Shown here: one piece after another, positions 32,354-36,732 of the stretch
How positions within the stretch are numbered: position 1 is the stretch's first letter
Layout: every line of letters starts with the position of its first letter
DNA from: an uncultured Rickettsiella sp.
GTDB taxonomy: Bacteria; Pseudomonadota; Gammaproteobacteria; Diplorickettsiales; Diplorickettsiaceae
DNA: 36,732 nt
Reading direction: 5' to 3'
Assembly: GCA_947058615.1 (NCBI GenBank)
Contig: CAMSHF010000010.1
Location: 1 to 36,732 of the forward strand
The notes under the pieces: model-generated
Seen by the model: the letters and a program-made list of their open reading frames with translations, nothing else
What the model was told of the DNA's origin: nothing
Databases searched by the model: none
Program-made: the position numbers and the translations under genes

Positions 32354-33268
32354 TTAAGGTCTATCATCGACAGCTTTTGCTGAAGGTAAAAAATTTCGAC
32401 GATCTAAACCTAAAGCAACTGCGATAGTTCCTGCCACATAAATCGAAGAATAGGTTCCCACAATAATTCCTATGACTAAGGCTAAAGCAAAACTATGGAT
32501 CATTGTTCCGCCAAATACGCAAAGCGAAAGTACAACAAGTAAAGTGGTAGCGGATGTCATAATCGTACGCGATAAGGTTTGGTTAATCGACAAATTAACT
32601 ACTTCGACAGCACTCCCCTTACGGAGTTTACGAAAATTCTCACGAATTCTGTCAAAAATAACGATTGTGTCATTTAATGAATACCCGATTACTGCTAAAA
32701 TAGCAGCCAGTGCCGTCAAATTAAATTCTATCCCAAATAAAGAAAAAATACCTAAGATAACGATAGGATCATGAATCAATGCAATGGCTGCACCCACAGC
32801 AAAACGATATTCAAAACGTAATGCGATGTAAATCATAATGCCCAATAATGCAATAAAAACGGCCAGTGCACCTTGTGTGGCCAACTCTCGACCCACCTGA
32901 GGACCGATATATTCGATTTGCTTGAGCTGGGCGCCAGGTAAGGCTTTTATAATTTGCGCACTCAAATCCTGTTGTGTCGTTCGTTGACGGGGAGGTAAAG
33001 TAATCAATACATCCTTTGAAGTCCCATAACTTTGGACCAAGGTATCTTTAAATCCAGCTGTCTCCAATTGTTTTCTCAATGAAGGAATATCTGCGCTATG
33101 ATTAAAAGAAACTTGTAATTGACTACCCCCTGTGAAATCTAAGCCCCAATGTAAACCTTTAGTAATCAACGCCCCCGCTGAAATAATTACTAATAGTAAA
33201 GATAAACCCACCGCCCAGCGACGTAAGCCTAAAAAATTAATATGCGTTTGTTTCTTAAAGAATTCCAC
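32354..33268 (-). CDS. secF: Protein translocase subunit SecF
   Basis: SecF pairs with SecD to pull secreted proteins out of SecYEG using the proton gradient. The 304-residue protein has TM1 (~16-36), the periplasmic P1-like domain beginning GLDFTGGSQL, and five C-terminal helices from ~130, with the conserved VIGYSLNDTIVIFDRIREN segment (~191-209) of the RND-like family. The start is GTG, as the frame gives no suitable ATG nearby. It begins 21 bases after secD. Confidence 0.95.
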   Translation of the reverse strand: MEFFKKQTHINFLGLRRWAVGLSLLLVIISAGALITKGLHWGLDFTGGSQLQVSFNHSADIPSLRKQLETAGFKDTLVQSYGTSKDVLITLPPRQRTTQQDLSAQIIKALPGAQLKQIEYIGPQVGRELATQGALAVFIALLGIMIYIALRFEYRFAVGAAIALIHDPIVILGIFSLFGIEFNLTALAAILAVIGYSLNDTIVIFDRIRENFRKLRKGSAVEVVNLSINQTLSRTIMTSATTLLVVLSLCVFGGTMIHSFALALVIGIIVGTYSSIYVAGTIAVALGLDRRNFLPSAKAVDDRP

Positions 33269-33289
33269 AACTTCTACTCTTCAAAGAGA

Positions 33290-35152
33290 TTAAATACCCA
33301 TGGGCAAACGTTTTAGAGTACGTCCTCCATAGCATGCATTGATCAAGGCTCGAGTTATCATAATTCCAGTTAACATTGAGGTAAGTAATCCTATGGTTAA
33401 GGTCACTGCAAAGCCTTTGATTGAGCCCGTCCCTACGCCAAATAATATTAGTGCAACAATCAAGGTAGTGATGTTGGCATCAATAATCGTTATTAATGCA
33501 CGATCATAGCCCGCATGAATACTCGATTGTGGCGAAACGCCATTGCGTAATTCTTCACGAATGCGTTCAAATATTAAAACATTCGCATCAACCGCCATAC
33601 CGACAGTTAACACAATTCCCGCCATGCCTGGCAGCGTTAAGGTCATACCCAATAAAGAAAGTAAGGCGACTAATAATACGAGATTAAGTGCTAAAGCAAT
33701 ATCGGCAATGAGACCAAATATTCCATAATATAAGGCCATAAACACGACGGCTAAAATAAATCCTACCACAATAGAGATAATCCCTTTATGAATATTCTCA
33801 GCACCTAACTGGGGGCCTATGGTACGTTGTTCAACCACATAAATCGGTGCTGGCAAAGCACCCGCTCGTAATAATAACGCCAAATTTAATGCTTCCTGTG
33901 GATTTGTTAAACCAGTTACCTGAAAATTGGGTGGTAACGCCGTCTGAATCCGAGCGATACTAATAACTCTCTCTACTTTTCGCGGGATGTGGATCACTTT
34001 TCCATCCACAACTTTTACACTACTTTTAGTTTCCACATAGACAATCGCCAATGGCTTCCCCACATTTTCACCCGTCACTTGATGAAAGTAACTTTCTCCA
34101 CCTCCACCTAAGCTAATACTCACAGCGGAGCGCCCTGACTCATCAAAGCTTGTTGAAGCATCGGTAATGGAATTACCGGTTAAAATCACTTGTTTACTCA
34201 ATAATACCGGCTGATTTTCATAGTAATAGCGTTGCGAACCCGCAGGTATCACAGGGTTCACTTTGGCAAGCTGCGGATCATGAAGCGTATCCACTAAACG
34301 AAACTCTATCGTCGCCGTTCCACCTAAAATCTGTTGTGCTCGCGCAATATCCTGAACACCGGGTAAATCAACTAAAATTCGGTTGTTACCTTGTTGTTGC
34401 ACGATGGGTTCAGCAACGCCCAGTTCATTAATTCGGTTACGTAATGTATTAACTGTTTGATCGATAGCCAGTTGCCGTAAATTATTCAAGCCTTGTTTTG
34501 ACCAACCCACTACCAGCTGTTTAGGATTATTTATAGCTTCCGTAAAATCAAAACTTGGAAATTGTTGCCGCAGCAAACTTTTTGCTTGTTTTAAGCTACT
34601 AACCTCTCCAAACAAGAGTACTAATTGATTTTCTTTGGGTGTTACTCCGGCATAACGAATACGTGCTTGTTGCAGATTTTCATTAATATTTTTTGCTAAG
34701 CCTTGCATACGTTGAGCAACAAGATTGTTAATATCTACTTCTAAAGCAAAATGTACACCGCCGCGTAGATCCAACCCTAGCTTCATAGGCGCTGCACCAA
34801 TCGCTTGCATCCAGCGCGGTGCTGATGAAATAAGATTAACGGCGACAGTATAATCATCACCTAATGCAGTCGATAAAATATCTTTCGCTTTAAGTTGAGT
34901 ATCGGTATTAGTAAACCTTAATAAAAGGGTTTGTTGGTTTAATTCTTCACTCAGAGGAGAAATAGGCACTGTTTTTATCAATGCGTTGACTCTTGCTTGT
35001 AGCACTTTCATATTCGCATGCATGATAGCCGTCGAAGGAGAAATTTGCACAGCGGGCTGCTCGGGAAAAAGATTAGGTGCAGCATATAAAAAGCCTAAAA
35101 TCAACAACGCCAGCAATAATAGATTTTTCCACAGAGGATATTTATTGAGCAT
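33290..35152 (-). CDS. secD: Protein translocase subunit SecD
   Basis: SecD is the larger partner of SecF. The 620 residues (E. coli 615) show TM1 (~8-27), LGLDLRGGVHFALEVD near 124-139, the periplasmic P1 and head domains with the LRNRINELGVAEPIVQQQGNNRI and VDLPGVQD motifs, and a C-terminal bundle of five helices (~455-605) with VGMAVDANVLIFERIREEL, containing the Asp needed for proton-driven function. It begins six bases after yajC and precedes secF, giving the standard yajC-secD-secF operon. Confidence 0.97.
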   Translation of the reverse strand: MLNKYPLWKNLLLLALLILGFLYAAPNLFPEQPAVQISPSTAIMHANMKVLQARVNALIKTVPISPLSEELNQQTLLLRFTNTDTQLKAKDILSTALGDDYTVAVNLISSAPRWMQAIGAAPMKLGLDLRGGVHFALEVDINNLVAQRMQGLAKNINENLQQARIRYAGVTPKENQLVLLFGEVSSLKQAKSLLRQQFPSFDFTEAINNPKQLVVGWSKQGLNNLRQLAIDQTVNTLRNRINELGVAEPIVQQQGNNRILVDLPGVQDIARAQQILGGTATIEFRLVDTLHDPQLAKVNPVIPAGSQRYYYENQPVLLSKQVILTGNSITDASTSFDESGRSAVSISLGGGGESYFHQVTGENVGKPLAIVYVETKSSVKVVDGKVIHIPRKVERVISIARIQTALPPNFQVTGLTNPQEALNLALLLRAGALPAPIYVVEQRTIGPQLGAENIHKGIISIVVGFILAVVFMALYYGIFGLIADIALALNLVLLVALLSLLGMTLTLPGMAGIVLTVGMAVDANVLIFERIREELRNGVSPQSSIHAGYDRALITIIDANITTLIVALILFGVGTGSIKGFAVTLTIGLLTSMLTGIMITRALINACYGGRTLKRLPMGI

Positions 35153-35158
35153 AAAGAC

Positions 35159-35494
35159 TTAAGACTTTATTGTCCCTTTGGGTAAAACACTAGAAACAGC
35201 CGCTTTTTGTAAATTAATTTCGACGTTTTCTGCAATTTTTAAACTAATTAAATCGTTATTAAGACGCGTAACTTTCCCAATTATTCCACCGGTTGTGGTC
35301 ACTTCATCACCCATCGCTAAGTTAGCCATTAATTGACGATGCTCTTTGGCACGTTTTGCTTGGGGACGCCATAATAATAAATAAAAGATCACTACAAAAC
35401 CTAATAAAATTAAAATTTGAGAAAACCCATTCGATTGAGGAGTGATAGACGTTGTGGGTGATTGGGCAAACACATCAGTAATAAAAAAACTCAT
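35159..35494 (-). CDS. yajC: Sec translocase accessory protein YajC
   Basis: YajC associates with SecDF-YidC. The 111-residue protein has one membrane helix (~24-42, ILILLGFVVIFYLLLWRPQ) ending in the signature WRPQ followed by KRAKEHRQLMANLAMGDEVTTTGGIIGKV, as in the family. AGGAG lies about ten bases before the ATG. It is the first gene of the Sec accessory operon. The 105 bases separating it from queA contain no visible gene. Confidence 0.96.
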   Translation of the reverse strand: MSFFITDVFAQSPTTSITPQSNGFSQILILLGFVVIFYLLLWRPQAKRAKEHRQLMANLAMGDEVTTTGGIIGKVTRLNNDLISLKIAENVEINLQKAAVSSVLPKGTIKS

Positions 35495-35599
35495 ATTTTC
35501 TTTTCTCCTATGAGATCGATGATATTAAGCCAAGCAATTTACCTCGTTCGCTGAATATTCGCAAATTTTGACGCGATAAACGATAAAAGAGTATTAAGT

Positions 35600-36643
35600 T
35601 TAACTAATCCACATGGCATCGCCATAGCTAAAAAATCGATAATTTTGCATAATCGCCTCTTTATAAGCTTGCATAACGGAATCATACCCTGCAAATGCAC
35701 AGACTAACATCAACAAAGTCGATTGAGGTAAATGAAAGTTACTAATTAATGCATCGATACACCGAAATTTAAAACCTGGATAAATAAAAAGGCGCGTATC
35801 GCCGATAAATGGTTTAATTTCGCCCTTTAAAGCTGCTGTTTCTAAACTTCTAACAACAGTTGTTCCTACGGCAATAACACGCTTATTATTTTTTTTAGTT
35901 TTAACTATTTGCTCACAAACAGTCTCTGACACCGAAACATATTCATTATGCATACGATGATCCTCAAGGCACACACTGCGAATAGGCTGGAAAGTTCCTG
36001 CACCCACATGTAGCGTAATAAAAGCAATATTAACCTCGTTCGCTTTTAATTGCGTTAGCAAATTTTTATCAAAATGTAAACCGGCGGTTGGCGCCGCAAC
36101 AGCACCTGGCATCGAAGCAAAAACAGTTTGATAACGCTCGCTATCAAAATATTCTTCTGCTCTTTGGATATAAGGTGGTAAGGGGATATGACCCACCTGG
36201 TTTAACAGGGCTTGAATGGATAGGTCAGATTGAGTTAAAAAAGCTAATTTAAATAAACTTTCAAATCGGCCAACGACTTCTAAGCACACTCCATTTTCTA
36301 ATATAAGCAAAGTTCCTAATTTAAGTGATTTACTGGTTCTTATTTGCGCGAGAGCATTTTTTTTATCTAAAATCCGCTCAATCAAAATCTCTGCTTTCCC
36401 GCCCGTCATTTTTTTAGCAAACAAACGCGCAGGAATAACTTGTGTATTATTTAAAACTAAAAGATCACCGGGGTTTATAAAATTTAAAATATCATTAAAT
36501 TTTTTATGTTGGATAACGCCGGTTGTTTTGTTTAAACAAAACAACCGGCTATCCGTTCTTTCCTTTGCCGGATAATGGGCGATTAATTTTTCAGGAAGTT
36601 CATAAGTAAAATCTTCCAGTTTATAGTGTGTTTGAATTTTCAA
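35600..36643 (-). CDS. queA: S-adenosylmethionine:tRNA ribosyltransferase-isomerase
   Basis: QueA transfers the ribose of SAM to preQ1-tRNA to make epoxyqueuosine. The 347-residue protein has FTYELPEKLIAHYPAKERTDSRL (13-35), GDLLVLNNTQVIPARLFAKK near 55-74, MPGAVAAPTAGLHFDK near 172-187, HVGAGTFQPIR and the C-terminal YPGFKFRCIDALISNFHLPQSTLLMLV. The start is TTG. An in-frame TAG lies three codons upstream and no ATG occurs until residue ~77, so TTG (or a rarer codon just inside) must be used. No good ribosome-binding site is visible. The gene begins only ~35 bases after the rRNA-operon terminator. With tgt it forms part of the queuosine pathway. Confidence 0.95.
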   Translation of the reverse strand: MKIQTHYKLEDFTYELPEKLIAHYPAKERTDSRLFCLNKTTGVIQHKKFNDILNFINPGDLLVLNNTQVIPARLFAKKMTGGKAEILIERILDKKNALAQIRTSKSLKLGTLLILENGVCLEVVGRFESLFKLAFLTQSDLSIQALLNQVGHIPLPPYIQRAEEYFDSERYQTVFASMPGAVAAPTAGLHFDKNLLTQLKANEVNIAFITLHVGAGTFQPIRSVCLEDHRMHNEYVSVSETVCEQIVKTKKNNKRVIAVGTTVVRSLETAALKGEIKPFIGDTRLFIYPGFKFRCIDALISNFHLPQSTLLMLVCAFAGYDSVMQAYKEAIMQNYRFFSYGDAMWIS

Positions 36644-36677
36644 GTAAAACTAACTATTAAAGAATCAAATTAGAAAG

Positions 36678-36705
36678 AAAAAACCCGCTTAAATAGCGGG
36701 TTTTT
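36678..36705 (-). terminator. Intrinsic terminator of the rRNA operon
   Basis: aaacccgct (36681-36689) pairs with agcgggttt (36695-36703) around the loop taaat. On the minus strand it ends in a run of T residues. It lies just after the 5S rRNA 3' end and ahead of queA. Confidence 0.9.
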
Positions 36706-36711
36706 ATTCAG

Positions 36712-36732
36712 TAGCCTGGCAATGTCCTACTT
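36712..36732 (-). rRNA. rrf: 5S rRNA, 3' end (partial)
   Basis: Read leftward, the final bases give AAGTAGGACATTGCCAGGCTA, matching the 3' end of gammaproteobacterial 5S rRNA (E. coli GAGTAGGGAACTGCCAGGCAT). The gene continues past the right edge. The GCCAGGC end is followed by the terminator, as in a standard rrn operon. Confidence 0.85.

Noticed and set aside
1-36732. CRISPR array, intact insertion sequence or prophage module
   Set aside because: No regularly spaced repeats, transposase or phage structural genes were seen.

Overview
The window looks like part of a chromosome of an AT-rich gammaproteobacterium of the order Legionellales, most likely a Coxiellaceae/Rickettsiella/Diplorickettsia-like intracellular bacterium. 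The reasons are the gene orders (ygfB-pepP-ubiH-ubiI facing ssrS-fau; rpsF-rpsR-DUF2232-rplI-dnaB-alr; yajC-secD-secF), an ankyrin-repeat gene with features of a secreted effector, and low-GC coding with Gram-negative envelope genes (gmhB, kdsB, dsbD). The genus is inferred from style and cannot be proved from this window.

Layout. 1-4450: an ankyrin-repeat gene and dsbD, preceded by a broken partial second copy of the same pair (a truncated ankyrin 5' end, the last codons of dsbD, and a diverged piece that may be the dsbD upstream region). 4386-7179: fis, tRNA-Met(CAT), and the overlapping pair gmhB-radA, transcribed leftward. 7260-13813: an orphan 162-residue gene, then a tightly coupled leftward operon ygfB-pepP-ubiH-maeA-ubiI with a malic enzyme gene set between two ubiquinone hydroxylase genes. 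14056-14875: 6S RNA (ssrS) followed by fau. 15051-20528: a leftward operon rpsF-rpsR-DUF2232-rplI-dnaB-alr-lipoprotein, with a clear sigma70 promoter and a candidate S6:S18 autoregulatory leader hairpin.

20643-27561: ispB rightward, then an accessory and visibly more AT-rich stretch: a two-part GNAT protein, a stand-alone amino-acid adenylation enzyme whose terminal carrier-like segment has no recognisable phosphopantetheine serine, and a soluble hybrid histidine kinase. tRNA-Pro(CGG) and a secreted VanX-type D,D-dipeptidase follow. This three-gene group is the best candidate for an undescribed function in the window.

27620-36732: a kdsB-like gene with an atypical histidine phosphatase, a DUF1328 membrane peptide, trmJ-tgt, suhB, the Sec accessory operon yajC-secD-secF, queA with a TTG start, and finally a strong terminator and the 3' end of a 5S rRNA gene. 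An rRNA operon therefore lies just beyond the right edge, transcribed toward queA. No CRISPR array, intact insertion sequence or phage module was seen.
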